Source of the DNA: Candidatus Poribacteria bacterium
GTDB taxonomy: Bacteria; Poribacteria; WGA-4E; WGA-3G
Direction: 5' to 3'
Assembly (NCBI GenBank): GCA_009843785.1
Contig: VYCT01000193.1
Location: forward strand, 1 to 35,780
DNA: 35,780 nucleotides
Shown piece after piece: positions 13,349 to 21,811 of the stretch. Under the pieces are notes generated by a model, which was not told where the DNA came from, ran no database searches, and saw only the letters and a program-made list of their open reading frames with translations. Every line of letters begins with the position of its first letter. Position 1 is the stretch's first letter. A program made the translations under genes and the position numbers.

Positions 13349-15793
13349 ATGAAAGACAAAAATCGTACAAAACGTTTTCAGTTTAAGGTCGGGTTACGCG
13401 GGCAACAGGTCGTGCTTTTTTTGTTAGTAGCTCTCATGCCGTTATTTGCGATTTCATTGGCGATCAAGGTGTTAGGCGAAAGTGCATTAAAAGGGACTGT
13501 TGGTGAAAACCATGTGCTACTTGCCCAAGAAAAACTCGCACGCGCGGACAATGCCATCTCCGAGAAAATCGCAAAGATCGAAGCGGAACTCCCAAACATC
13601 CGACCGGCAGTTGTTAGATCTAACACTGCTGACGGAAAAGAGGCCGTATTTTTTAATATTTGGGCGCAACTCATGGATAATATCCGGATCCTTGAAACTT
13701 ATGCCGGTGATAAAACAGAGGTAACCATTACAAATGCATCCGGACATGTACTGCGATCAAAAAACAATCAGGAGCTCGAATACTATACACGGAGAGGTGC
13801 GCCGCGTCGAGTGAACAACACAACCTGGTGGCAGAGCGCCTATAATCAGGGTGTCGGCTACTCCTTCGCCGAAGACATCCGCTATGATGCATCACGGGGC
13901 GTCCACCTACTCCCAATCGCACTCCCAATACGTACGGCTTCTAAAACCTCCGCTGCGCCAGGCGAAAAAAATACAGTCGGGGTCCTGAGAATTATGCTTT
14001 TACTCCCTGAACTGAAAAATATAGTTGAATCCAGCCTCGAATTGGAAGAAACGCACACGATTTTAACAAGCGAATCTGGTCAAATCATTGCCGCTTCACC
14101 GAGCAGCGGGTATCGAGTAGATACCTACATAGAGATGAACAACGCAGCAGAAGAGGCGATTATTGAGGCGAAAAAAGGCGAGCAAGGAAAATACTACGAT
14201 TATGAAGCCGACGGTGAAACAGATAGTTTCAACGAACCGCGGGTCTATGGTTGGGCGCGAACCCGACCCTCACCTACAGAGCCGTGGAAGGTGCGACAAA
14301 ACTTCAGCAACTGGATCGTTTTTATTTCACGACCGACTTCCTTTGCTTATGCAGGGGTTGTAGAATTAAACAACTATATTTTTTATGTTACCATTGTGTC
14401 AAGTTGCATCGTTGTACTTATTGCATGGTGGGCAGCGCAGCGGATCGCAACCCCTATATTGAAAGTGGCAGAAGGGGCGCGTAGCATTGGGCGCGGTGAA
14501 TTTGATAGTGAAATTGTCGTTGACAGCGATGATGAGGTGGGTGTCCTGGCTGAAGAGTTCAATGAGATGCGGCGGAATTTGAAAGCTGCGGTTGACAAAC
14601 TCACCCAAGAGGAGCGAAAACTTACCGCCATCGTCGATAATCTCGGTGAAGGTCTGATTGTTGTCGAACCCTCCGGGCGTGTGCTCTACGTCAATCCTGT
14701 GGCTGAACGGCTACTTAATCTCGGGGAAACCAGTGATTATGAAAACTTTGTTGCCATTGATACAGAAACCGGGGCAATCCATTGGACAAAAATGGTGACT
14801 TCAACCGACGGTGCCCCAATTCGGGACACGAGAGCCGTTGATATGAAAGTTCTGTCCGCTTCGCAGCGTGAGATGGCACAGCATCAAACCATGATCGTCG
14901 AAGTCAATATCAATGGGCATCAGTCAAATAGTAACGGGGCGCGCGTGCTACGCATCATCGCAAGCCATTTTCCGGATGAGAGCAATAACACCGCTGGCAC
15001 CGTTTATGTCTTTGATGACATCACAAATGAACACGAAATAGAACAGATGAAATCTGAGTTCGTCTCTCTTGTGTCGCATGAATTACGGACACCCTTAACA
15101 TCTATCATCGGCTTCATTTCACTCATACTTGATGGGAAAACCGGCGAAATTAACCAGAAACAGTATGAAAGCTTAAGTCGCGCACACCGCCAATCCAAAC
15201 GACTCGCCGCGCTTATCAACGATCTGCTCGACATCTCTCGAATTGAAGCCGGACGTATCGAGATGAAGCAGGAACAGCTGCAAATAGACTCCGTAGCACG
15301 ACGGCGCATCGAAGAACTGCGTCCACAAGCAGATGAAAAAGCAATATCTCTGCGCTTGGAGACACCATCGCATCTAACTACGATGATTGGAGATGCAGAC
15401 CGGATTGGACAAATTTTTATTAACCTCATCGGGAACGCCATTAAATTCACACCCGATAGCGGAAAAGTGACGGTCAGAATATCAGAATCTTCTGCTGAAA
15501 CACCTCATCCCGATGATCAGGCTCGGACAACTTCAGGACAAAACGGGCGCGAAAATGACGGATTCCACGTTGAAGTTATTGACACAGGACCGGGGATACC
15601 CGCTGAGGAGAGAGAAAAGGTCTTTGATAAATTCAGACAACTTGGAAGTGTACAGACACGGCAACAGGGCGGTACCGGCTTAGGGCTTTCAATCGCATCT
15701 GGCATCGTCGAAGCACACGGCGGCAAATTGTGGGTGGATACCGGTGATAATGGACGCGGATGCAACTTCCAGTTTTTTATTCCGTTTTCTTAG
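13349..15793 (+). CDS. Sensor histidine kinase with extracytoplasmic sensor, HAMP, PAS, HisKA, HATPase
   Basis: An 814-residue membrane kinase from ATG 13349. Earlier codons to GTG 13256 translate an HT repeat. TM1 is about residues 19-42, then a large extracytoplasmic domain (about 43-342, Cache-like by position and length), TM2 about 343-363, HAMP, and a PAS domain (LTAIVDNLGEGLIVVEPSGRVLYVNPVAERLL). HisKA follows with phospho-acceptor H577 in VSLVSHELRTPLTSIIGF, and a HATPase with NLIGNAIKFTPDSG, DTGPGIP and GGTGLGLSIASGIVEAHGG. The layout resembles WalK/VicK. It lies between a STAS gene and a REC-PP2C gene, so it probably phosphorylates that REC domain and feeds the partner switch. The signal is unknown. 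The ribosome site is weak (GGA very near the ATG). Confidence 0.93.
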   Translation: MKDKNRTKRFQFKVGLRGQQVVLFLLVALMPLFAISLAIKVLGESALKGTVGENHVLLAQEKLARADNAISEKIAKIEAELPNIRPAVVRSNTADGKEAVFFNIWAQLMDNIRILETYAGDKTEVTITNASGHVLRSKNNQELEYYTRRGAPRRVNNTTWWQSAYNQGVGYSFAEDIRYDASRGVHLLPIALPIRTASKTSAAPGEKNTVGVLRIMLLLPELKNIVESSLELEETHTILTSESGQIIAASPSSGYRVDTYIEMNNAAEEAIIEAKKGEQGKYYDYEADGETDSFNEPRVYGWARTRPSPTEPWKVRQNFSNWIVFISRPTSFAYAGVVELNNYIFYVTIVSSCIVVLIAWWAAQRIATPILKVAEGARSIGRGEFDSEIVVDSDDEVGVLAEEFNEMRRNLKAAVDKLTQEERKLTAIVDNLGEGLIVVEPSGRVLYVNPVAERLLNLGETSDYENFVAIDTETGAIHWTKMVTSTDGAPIRDTRAVDMKVLSASQREMAQHQTMIVEVNINGHQSNSNGARVLRIIASHFPDESNNTAGTVYVFDDITNEHEIEQMKSEFVSLVSHELRTPLTSIIGFISLILDGKTGEINQKQYESLSRAHRQSKRLAALINDLLDISRIEAGRIEMKQEQLQIDSVARRRIEELRPQADEKAISLRLETPSHLTTMIGDADRIGQIFINLIGNAIKFTPDSGKVTVRISESSAETPHPDDQARTTSGQNGRENDGFHVEVIDTGPGIPAEEREKVFDKFRQLGSVQTRQQGGTGLGLSIASGIVEAHGGKLWVDTGDNGRGCNFQFFIPFS

Positions 15794-15977
15794 ATATGGA
15801 GCCTTTGGCTACTGCGTCCTTCTGCTTCGCATTGTCCCGCAAGCCTATAGAGGCTTGCGCAGAATGCAGGTGCCTGATGAAGGACGAATCGCTAATTAGA
15901 ATCAAATTTTTTGAAACAGCTCAAAAACCCGTTTTTGACGAAGAAAAAAACGGTGCAGAAACCTAATATTTAAAAAT

Positions 15978-17222
15978 ATGGCTGAAACGATTTTAGTGGT
16001 TGACGATGATCTGGATATACTCGAACTGTTAAAGATGAACTTAGAACCAGAGGGGTACAACGTGCGTACCGCAAGCGATGGCGACAGTGCAGTACAAAGC
16101 GCATGCATGGATCCCCCGGATCTTATCCTTCTTGATGTAATGATGCCACATAAAAACGGTTTCCAGGTCATTGAAGAACTCAAAAACATAGAGGAAACGA
16201 AAAGTGTCCCTGTCATTTTAGTCACGGCGCGCGGCCAGACGGAAGATAAAGTTCGTGGGTTGGATACCGGTGCTGACGATTATATCACGAAGCCGTTTGA
16301 CTTACGCGAGGTAACAGCCCGGGTTGAAGCGGTCCTCGGTAGAACCCGACCCATTAAATATATCAATCCACTTATGCGAGCGATGGGCGAAGGGTTTAGC
16401 GAGAAAGGATTGGAACAACTCGCTGGACATCTGCAAGCCGCCGCCGCAATTCAGAAAAAATTGTTACCCGAACAGGCACCGAGTCTCGACGGGTTCGACA
16501 TTGCGACCCTGTTGCAAAGTTCCACATCTGTCTCTGGCGATTTCTACGATTTCATTCCACTCAGCGAGACACAGATCGGGATTGTGCTCGGGGACGTAAA
16601 AGGCAATGGCATCCCAGCGGCACTACTCATGGTGATGATTCGGACGGCACTCCGCTTACTCTGTCATGAGGAAGATACGCCCGCTTTGATCCTCAAACGG
16701 ATTAATGACTTAGTGGCTCGCGATACTGAGGCGGATCTGTTCGCAACGATGATTTACGGTATATTAGACACCGAAACTTCAACCTTTACATACTCAAATG
16801 GGGGACACTGCTATCCACTTCACTGGAACACCACGCGGAATATAGATGTTTTAAAAACAGGCGGTATGTTGATAGGGGCATTTGAGGAAGCGACCTTCAC
16901 AACTGGCACCTGTCTCCTCGCGCCTGGCGATATTCTCGTGTTCTATACGGATGGTATCACTGAAACGGAGGCTGGCGATGATCCGGGTTCCGACGGAAAT
17001 CGCGGCGTGTCCGAAAATTCAGAACAGAGTGACGTGTACCCAGACGCAATACCGACCGATACATTCTACGGCGGTGATAGACTTGCTGTCTGTCTTTCCA
17101 AAAACGCGGCACTGTCAGCGTCAGCGTTATGCGAAGCGGTTGTTAACGATTTAGCGAGCTTCAGCGGAAGCACACAAACCCCTGACGATCGGGCGCTAAT
17201 TGTTATAAAACGCGACGTTTAA
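15978..17222 (+). CDS. Response regulator with PP2C/SpoIIE phosphatase output (RsbU-like)
   Basis: A 414-residue two-domain switch. REC is at 1-120: acidic D9-D11, phospho-acceptor D53 in LILLDVMMP, T83, K105 in ITKPFD. The PPM phosphatase is at about 150-414, with the lead helix LQAAAAIQKKLLPEQAP and metal-binding acidic residues in SGDFYD (187-192), GDVKGNG (205-211), YTDGITE and TPDDRALIV. Such proteins dephosphorylate STAS antagonists, so phosphorylation by the upstream kinase would start partner switching. The acidic stretch TEAGDDPGSDGNRGVSENSE is an unusual insertion before GGDRL. No Shine-Dalgarno is visible before the ATG. The 184-base gap from the kinase shows nothing recognisable. 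Confidence 0.94.
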   Translation: MAETILVVDDDLDILELLKMNLEPEGYNVRTASDGDSAVQSACMDPPDLILLDVMMPHKNGFQVIEELKNIEETKSVPVILVTARGQTEDKVRGLDTGADDYITKPFDLREVTARVEAVLGRTRPIKYINPLMRAMGEGFSEKGLEQLAGHLQAAAAIQKKLLPEQAPSLDGFDIATLLQSSTSVSGDFYDFIPLSETQIGIVLGDVKGNGIPAALLMVMIRTALRLLCHEEDTPALILKRINDLVARDTEADLFATMIYGILDTETSTFTYSNGGHCYPLHWNTTRNIDVLKTGGMLIGAFEEATFTTGTCLLAPGDILVFYTDGITETEAGDDPGSDGNRGVSENSEQSDVYPDAIPTDTFYGGDRLAVCLSKNAALSASALCEAVVNDLASFSGSTQTPDDRALIVIKRDV

Positions 17223-17267
17223 ATCAAAACGGGCATGCAGTATAGCATCACCCGCAGAACAAACAAT

Positions 17268-17346
17268 ATAACAGTTAACAGTTACCAGTTACCAGTTAAG
17301 AAAGAAACCTCTTTAACTGGCCACTGGTTACTGGCCACTGGTAACT
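17268..17346 (+). repeat. HT element with clean heptamer arms (type copy)
   Basis: The left arm is four 7-base units (AACAGTT twice, ACCAGTT twice) plus AAG. A short centre AAAGAAACCTC follows. The right arm is AACTGGC, CACTGGT, TACTGGC, CACTGGT, AACT. The arms are largely complementary and the register of seven is unbroken. It lies immediately before the ribosome site of the RsbW-like gene. Confidence 0.75.
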
Positions 17347-17369
17347 TCTCCAGAGAAGGAGCTTCAAAC

Positions 17370-18062
17370 GTGGGCGAGAGAACTGAACAGGTTATTACCC
17401 TTTCTCTCCCAAGCTCAATGCAGCATGTTTACCTACTCAGGGCTGTTGTCACTGAAATCTTGAAAGAGACAGATTTCAATGAAGACACCCAAGAGCGGAT
17501 TAACCTTGCTACCATTGAAGCGGGTACAAACGCAATCCAACACGGCGATAGAGAGGATCCAGACAAACCAACAATTTTTCAGCTGATTCTTACTGAAAAT
17601 GAACTCATCATTAACACTGCGGACGAGAAAGCGGAATCCAGACACAAAGAGTCCGAAACTGAACAGGTCATTACGCTTTCTCTCCCAAGCTCAATGCGAC
17701 ATGTCTACCTACTTGATGTCGTCGTTACCGAGATCTTGAATAATTTGGATTTTGCTGAGGAGATCCAAGAGCAGATTAACCTTGCTGCCATTGAGGCAGG
17801 TACAAACGCAATCAAACACGGAAATAAAGAGGACCCAAGCAAAAAGGCCATTATGCAGTTCCTTCTCGATGAAGATAAACTCACAATTGTCATTGAGGAT
17901 GAAGGCGAGGGATTCACACGTAAAGAAGTTGCTGACCCACTTGACCCAGAGAATTTGCTGAAAAGCAGCGGCAGAGGTTTATTCTTAATGGAAGCCTGTA
18001 TGGACGCTGTTACTTACGAAGCCAACGGCACTATTATCAAAATGGTCAAATATAAGACCTAA
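17370..18062 (+). CDS. RsbW/SpoIIAB-like ATPase (anti-sigma-type kinase) with duplicated N-terminal half
   Basis: This 230-residue GHKL ATPase belongs to the partner-switching family, which phosphorylates STAS antagonists and sequesters a client. The frame is open to 17235, but those codons are an HT repeat. GTG 17370 has AAGGAG (17356-17361) 8 bases upstream and is the clear start. The second unit (about residues 97-230) is complete: N-box NLAAIEAGTNAIKHG, G1 EDEGEGF, G2 SGRGLFLMEACMD. The first unit (about 5-90) repeats the same helix and N-box (EQVITLSLPSSMQHVY..., NLATIEAGTNAIQHG) but stops before the G1 box, so it lacks the ATP lid. The near identity of the two halves indicates a recent internal duplication. 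It is flanked by REC-PP2C and STAS genes. Confidence 0.92.
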   Translation: MGERTEQVITLSLPSSMQHVYLLRAVVTEILKETDFNEDTQERINLATIEAGTNAIQHGDREDPDKPTIFQLILTENELIINTADEKAESRHKESETEQVITLSLPSSMRHVYLLDVVVTEILNNLDFAEEIQEQINLAAIEAGTNAIKHGNKEDPSKKAIMQFLLDEDKLTIVIEDEGEGFTRKEVADPLDPENLLKSSGRGLFLMEACMDAVTYEANGTIIKMVKYKT

Positions 18063-18216
18063 ATGGTTGTCGGTTGTTGGTTGTTAGTTGTCAGTTAAGA
18101 CGGAAAAGCTTATAATAAAGTCTTTCTCTTAACCGAAAACCGAAAGTTTTTTTGAAAAAAATCGTACTGAAAACTGATAACCATTCCGTAGAAAAACGGC
18201 ACTGATGACTGACCAC
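18063..18216 (+). repeat. HT element between RsbW-like and second STAS gene
   Basis: The left arm is GGTTGTC, GGTTGTT, GGTTGTT, AGTTGTC, AGTTAAG in exact 7-base register. The centre contains CTTTCTCTTAACCGAAAACCG and a TTTTTTT-G-AAAAAAA hairpin. Right arms AACTGATAACC and ACTGATG, ACTGACC, ACT follow. It fills the gap up to the ribosome site of the next gene. Confidence 0.65.
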
Positions 18217-18233
18217 TACGCTAAGGAATTATC

Positions 18234-18593
18234 ATGCAAGTCAATGTCCGACACAAAGGCAGTATTACAATCTTAGATATTGAGGGAAAAATTATTGGAC
18301 CAGATGCCTTGGCTCTTAAATCCATCATTGATCAACAGATTCAGGCATTCAGCAGCGAGACAGAACAGGGCGAAAATCTTAATTTAATTTTAAATATGGA
18401 ACGCGTCCAGATGATGGATAGCACCGGCTTAGGAATACTCGTCGCTGCTTATACGACTATCCGCCGCACTGAGGGACGCGTGGTGCTTCTTAATCTTGGG
18501 GGCAACATCAGAAGTCTTATTGTTATGGCGAAACTGATGACAATTTTTGACTGCTACAATACAGAAGCAGAAGCCATCGGTCATTTCCTATAG
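18234..18593 (+). CDS. STAS-domain anti-sigma factor antagonist, second copy
   Basis: A 119-residue STAS protein with the phosphorylatable serine in VQMMDSTGLGILVAAY. The N-terminal strand is ITILDIEGKIIG and the C-terminal part VMAKLMTIFDCYNTEAEAI. CTAAGGA upstream at good spacing supports the ATG. It directly follows the RsbW-like ATPase, the canonical position for its antagonist, so it is the more likely cognate partner. The STAS protein at 12840 may be a second input or output. Confidence 0.92.
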   Translation: MQVNVRHKGSITILDIEGKIIGPDALALKSIIDQQIQAFSSETEQGENLNLILNMERVQMMDSTGLGILVAAYTTIRRTEGRVVLLNLGGNIRSLIVMAKLMTIFDCYNTEAEAIGHFL

Positions 18594-18597
18594 GTTT

Positions 18598-18705
18598 AAT
18601 AGTTATCGGTTTTCAGTACGATTTTTCTGCGAAAAATCTTTCAGTTAACAGAAAGATTTGATGAATCAGATCATCCTCTTAACTGACAACTGATAACCAG
18701 TGCCC
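18598..18705 (+). repeat. HT element after the second STAS gene
   Basis: It begins AGTTATCGGTTTTCAGTAC. The hairpin core GATTTTTCTGCGAAAAATC follows, then TTTCAGTTAACAG and the right arm CTTAACTGACAACTGATAACC. The hairpin core is shared with the copies at 5482 and 13197. Confidence 0.6.
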
Positions 18706-18724
18706 TAAAAACTACCCAAAAAAT

Positions 18725-19447
18725 ATGGAAACAAGCATCTCTACTGACACAGGACAAAGCATCAATTTATGGCATAAATGCACAGTGTGCAAGGAAGTTG
18801 TTTTTAGAGGCGAACTCGAACGGAACCTCTATATCTGCTCACACTGCGGCGCACTGTTCCCTTTACTTGCGGAGAAACGGCTCGAATACCTCTTCGATGA
18901 TCCGTCAGTCGCAAAAATCAGATCAACCAATGCTGCCGGCCTCACCGCCGAAGGGACAATTTCGGAATATCCGACCTGTCTGTTCATCGCTGATATAGAC
19001 GTGATTCCCACAGAGATTGATGTGTCACTGCTTCTGGCATCCATTGAAAACGCGTTACAGAAACAAATTCCACTGATCACGATCATCGCATGCCAACCGG
19101 AGGGGTATAAAGATACTTTGAAGGAAACCCCCTATGTGACAATGCAAATGGAACGACTCGCAGAGGCTTCGCTCCCGCATATCACTGTTATGACTGAAAC
19201 GGAGGTGTACCCACTCGCAACGCATCTCCCTATTGGCGAATTGGTTATTGCGGAAGGAACAGTGGCTATCAAAAAACCAACACCATCAAATCTACAACCC
19301 GCACTACATGCCCCGGAAGAACAACTGATTACACAGGCACCAACATTAAAAACAGGCATAGAACCTGATATAAGTGTTGATTGCTATATCCCGCGTGAAG
19401 AGCTCCCTAACATATTAGGGCTATTTCTAAAATTTTTTTCGCCATAG
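18725..19447 (+). CDS. AccD-like zinc-ribbon protein, carboxyltransferase part degenerate
   Basis: The 240-residue protein begins like the acetyl-CoA carboxylase beta subunit. A four-cysteine ribbon WHKCTVCKEV...NLYICSHCGALF is followed by LLAEKRLEYLFDDPS, matching AccD order. The rest still follows the AccD crotonase-like outline (IENALQKQIPLITIIAC, MQMERLAEASLPHITVMTETEVYPLATHLPIGELVIAEG). However, the glycine-rich oxyanion loops normal in AccD (GGARMQE and TMGGVSAS in E. coli) are replaced by PEGYKDTL and EVYPLATH. It is also about 50-60 residues shorter than usual. I infer loss of carboxyltransferase activity; a regulatory or structural role or decay is possible. No accA is nearby. The ATG has no clear ribosome site. 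Confidence 0.75.
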   Translation: METSISTDTGQSINLWHKCTVCKEVVFRGELERNLYICSHCGALFPLLAEKRLEYLFDDPSVAKIRSTNAAGLTAEGTISEYPTCLFIADIDVIPTEIDVSLLLASIENALQKQIPLITIIACQPEGYKDTLKETPYVTMQMERLAEASLPHITVMTETEVYPLATHLPIGELVIAEGTVAIKKPTPSNLQPALHAPEEQLITQAPTLKTGIEPDISVDCYIPREELPNILGLFLKFFSP

Positions 19448-19481
19448 TTGATAGACACTGTACTACCTATCGGGCAACGCT

Positions 19482-20750
19482 ATGAGAACGCTCAGAACTC
19501 TCGACAAACAGTCCAATCAAACCTCTTTCATTACACAGAAATTTGAAGAGACCTTCGGTGGTTCCCCCGCATTCATCGCATCCGCCCCCGGCAGAGTGAA
19601 CCTTATCGGTGAACATACTGATTACAACGACGGTTATGTGTTTCCTGTCGCTATCGATAAATATATCAACATCGCTGCGCGTAAACGACCTGATCGGCGC
19701 GTCACGCTACATGCACTGGATGTGGACGATGCTTGGGAATTTAGCCTTGACACATTGCCTGCCATCCCGCCACAGGCACCCACTTGGAGTCGTTATTTCA
19801 TCGGTGTTGCGTCTCTCCTCGAAGCATCAGGAAGAGAAATAGTTGGAATAGATGCAGTCATCACAGGGGATGTACCAATTGGCGCGGGGTTAAGTTCTTC
19901 AGCCGCACTTTCGGTCGCTGCCACACTTGCCTTTTTAACTGCGAGTTCCGAACTCGTAGGGGACGGGTTTCCCGTCCCTGAAGATAACAAGAAAAAACTC
20001 GCAGCATTGTGTCAACGCGTAGAACATGAATTCGTTGATGTTAAGTGTGGTATCATGGATCAGACGATTTCGTTGTTAGGAAAAGAAAACCACGCACTGT
20101 TCCTCGATTGCCGTTCGCTTGAATATGAACACGTTCCGCTCAATTTGGGAGAGTACGCTATTGCGATTTGCAACACGAAGGTCAAACGAGAACTCGCTGC
20201 CTCTGAATACAACAAACGGCGTGCAGAATGCGAAAGAGGCGTGGATATTCTGAGCCGACGGATACCCTGCATATCTTCACTACGTGATATCGCACTAACG
20301 GATTTCAAAAAACATGAAGAAGAATTACCAGCATTAACACAAAAAAGATGCAGGTATGTAATTGAGGAAAATGCACGCGTGTTAGAGGCGGTTTCCGTGC
20401 TAAAGGGGCGCAGTCAAAGCGCACCAGAAGAAACAGACGCATCGCTTATACGGTTGGGTAGCCTAATGAACGCCTCACATAATGGGCTGCGTGATGATTA
20501 CGAAGTGAGTTGTAAAGAGTTAGATCTGCTGACCGACATCGCACGTAGCATCACGGGAGTGATTGGGAGTCGTATGACAGGCGCCGGTTTTGGCGGATGC
20601 ACAGTCAGCGTTGTTCATCAAGACGCTTTAGAGATATTCCAGACCCGTATAACAACGGAATACCACCAACAAACCGGCATTGAACCTGAAATTTATCTCT
20701 GTAATGTTAGTGACGGTGCACAAGTTTTTCGGAGCCCGGGATTATCTTGA
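19482..20750 (+). CDS. galK: Galactokinase
   Basis: A 422-residue GHMP kinase that phosphorylates galactose at C1 in the Leloir pathway. The galactokinase signature is ASAPGRVNLIGEHTDYNDGYVFPVAI, the phosphate loop is PIGAGLSSSAALSVAA, and the catalytic-region sequence is CGIMDQTISLLGKE. The third motif is GSRMTGAGFGGCTVSVVH. The loop between the phosphate loop and the CGIMDQ block carries extra residues ELVGDGFPVPED, encoded by a GTAGGGG-family palindrome (19956-19980). No Shine-Dalgarno precedes ATG 19482. Its TGA stop overlaps the TTG start of the following ROK kinase. No galT or galE is in the window, so the route onward is not visible. Confidence 0.96.
   Translation: MRTLRTLDKQSNQTSFITQKFEETFGGSPAFIASAPGRVNLIGEHTDYNDGYVFPVAIDKYINIAARKRPDRRVTLHALDVDDAWEFSLDTLPAIPPQAPTWSRYFIGVASLLEASGREIVGIDAVITGDVPIGAGLSSSAALSVAATLAFLTASSELVGDGFPVPEDNKKKLAALCQRVEHEFVDVKCGIMDQTISLLGKENHALFLDCRSLEYEHVPLNLGEYAIAICNTKVKRELAASEYNKRRAECERGVDILSRRIPCISSLRDIALTDFKKHEEELPALTQKRCRYVIEENARVLEAVSVLKGRSQSAPEETDASLIRLGSLMNASHNGLRDDYEVSCKELDLLTDIARSITGVIGSRMTGAGFGGCTVSVVHQDALEIFQTRITTEYHQQTGIEPEIYLCNVSDGAQVFRSPGLS
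19956..19980 (+). repeat. GTAGGGG-type palindrome inside galK (variant)
   Basis: Arms GTAGGGGACGGG and CCCGTCCCTG surround TTT. Read in frame it encodes VGDGFPVP in a surface-loop position of galactokinase. It is related to, but differs in sequence and reading phase from, the RRGE-type copies at 25709, 26646 and 31915. Confidence 0.6.
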
Positions 20751-21796
20751 CAACCTATAAAGAAAAAACGGAACATAGTATCGGCGTTGATCTTGGCGGA
20801 ACGGATATCAAGGCTGGATGGGTTTCATCCGTAGGTGATATTTCTTGTCGCGTCGTCGTCCCAACAGACGTAGAAACAGGGGGACCTGAGGTAGTCGCAT
20901 CGCGGATTGCAGAAGCCGTTCGTCAAGTCCTTGTGAAAGTGGAAACGCAAAGCAGCGATGCAACATCATCTGAAATTCATAGCGAGGTATACGAAATTGG
21001 GGTCGGACTCGGTTCACCGGGACTTATCATTGCTGAAACGGGTGTCGTCCACTTCTCACCAAACTTTCCGGGGTGGAGCGATATCCAGCTTGTTACTTAT
21101 GTAAACGCAGAACTGGCGAAACTACAACCCTTTAAAAAGTACAAGCCGATATTAAGAGGCATGGACAACGATGTGAATGCGATGACTTTAGGTGAACTCC
21201 ATCACGGTGCTGGTGTCGGCTATAAGAACCTTGTCGCATTGACACTCGGCACAGGCGTAGGCGGCGGTGTGGTAATTGATGGCGAGGTCTATCACGGAAG
21301 CCAAAATACTGCTGGCGAATTAGGGCATACTGTCGTTAACCCCGATGGACGGTATTGTGGGTGCGGGAATCAGGGGTGTCTTGAGGCTTATGCGGGTGCG
21401 AAAAATATCGTGGAACGCGTCCAAGAGAAGATAGCAACTGGACGCAGCACCACTTTAGCCACCGCAACAAATGCCGGAACGACCTTAACGCCGCGGATGA
21501 TAGCCGAAGCCGCGCAAGCAGGAGACGAACTCGCTATTGAGATTTTTGCTGAAACGGGGCGATATATAGGCATTGCCCTCACCTCAATAGCACATATTCT
21601 CAATCCGCAAATCGCGATCATCGGCGGTGGCATCGCAGAAGCTGGTGAGAAACTGCTCTTTGAACCGATCCGTGCTGAACTCTCTAAACGTGCGATGGAT
21701 ATACCGGCGCAAATGAAAATTGTAAAGGCACACCTCGGAAATGACGCTGGCATTGTGGGCGCTGCGATGCTTGCCCTTGAAGGATCTTTTAAATAA
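20747..21796 (+). CDS. ROK-family sugar kinase (glucokinase-like)
   Basis: A 349-residue ATP-dependent hexokinase of the ROK family. Phosphate-1 motif is IGVDLGGTDIKAGWV; the sugar-binding block includes GLGSPGLI and DNDVNAMTLGELHHGAG. The nucleotide motif is LTLGTGVGGGVVIDGEVYHG, the ExGH motif AGELGHTVV, and the ROK zinc site (H then C-G-C-G-x-x-G-C) is in GRYCGCGNQGCLEAYAG. Glucose is the likeliest substrate, but N-acetylmannosamine or fructose kinases look similar. No ATG is available. TTG 20747 overlaps the galK stop (TTGA), a typical translationally coupled start. With galK it forms a two-gene sugar-phosphorylation operon. Confidence 0.94.
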   Translation: MTTYKEKTEHSIGVDLGGTDIKAGWVSSVGDISCRVVVPTDVETGGPEVVASRIAEAVRQVLVKVETQSSDATSSEIHSEVYEIGVGLGSPGLIIAETGVVHFSPNFPGWSDIQLVTYVNAELAKLQPFKKYKPILRGMDNDVNAMTLGELHHGAGVGYKNLVALTLGTGVGGGVVIDGEVYHGSQNTAGELGHTVVNPDGRYCGCGNQGCLEAYAGAKNIVERVQEKIATGRSTTLATATNAGTTLTPRMIAEAAQAGDELAIEIFAETGRYIGIALTSIAHILNPQIAIIGGGIAEAGEKLLFEPIRAELSKRAMDIPAQMKIVKAHLGNDAGIVGAAMLALEGSFK

Positions 21797-21811
21797 AGGA
21801 ACTTTAAAAAA

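Noticed and set aside
15004-15450. 148-codon minus frame opposite the histidine kinase
   Set aside because: Antisense of HisKA and HATPase motifs; serine- and arginine-rich composition is typical of shadow frames.
17235-17369. Upstream extension of the RsbW-like gene (reads NSYQLPVKKE)
   Set aside because: It is an HT repeat. GTG 17370 with AAGGAG at 8-base spacing is the better start.
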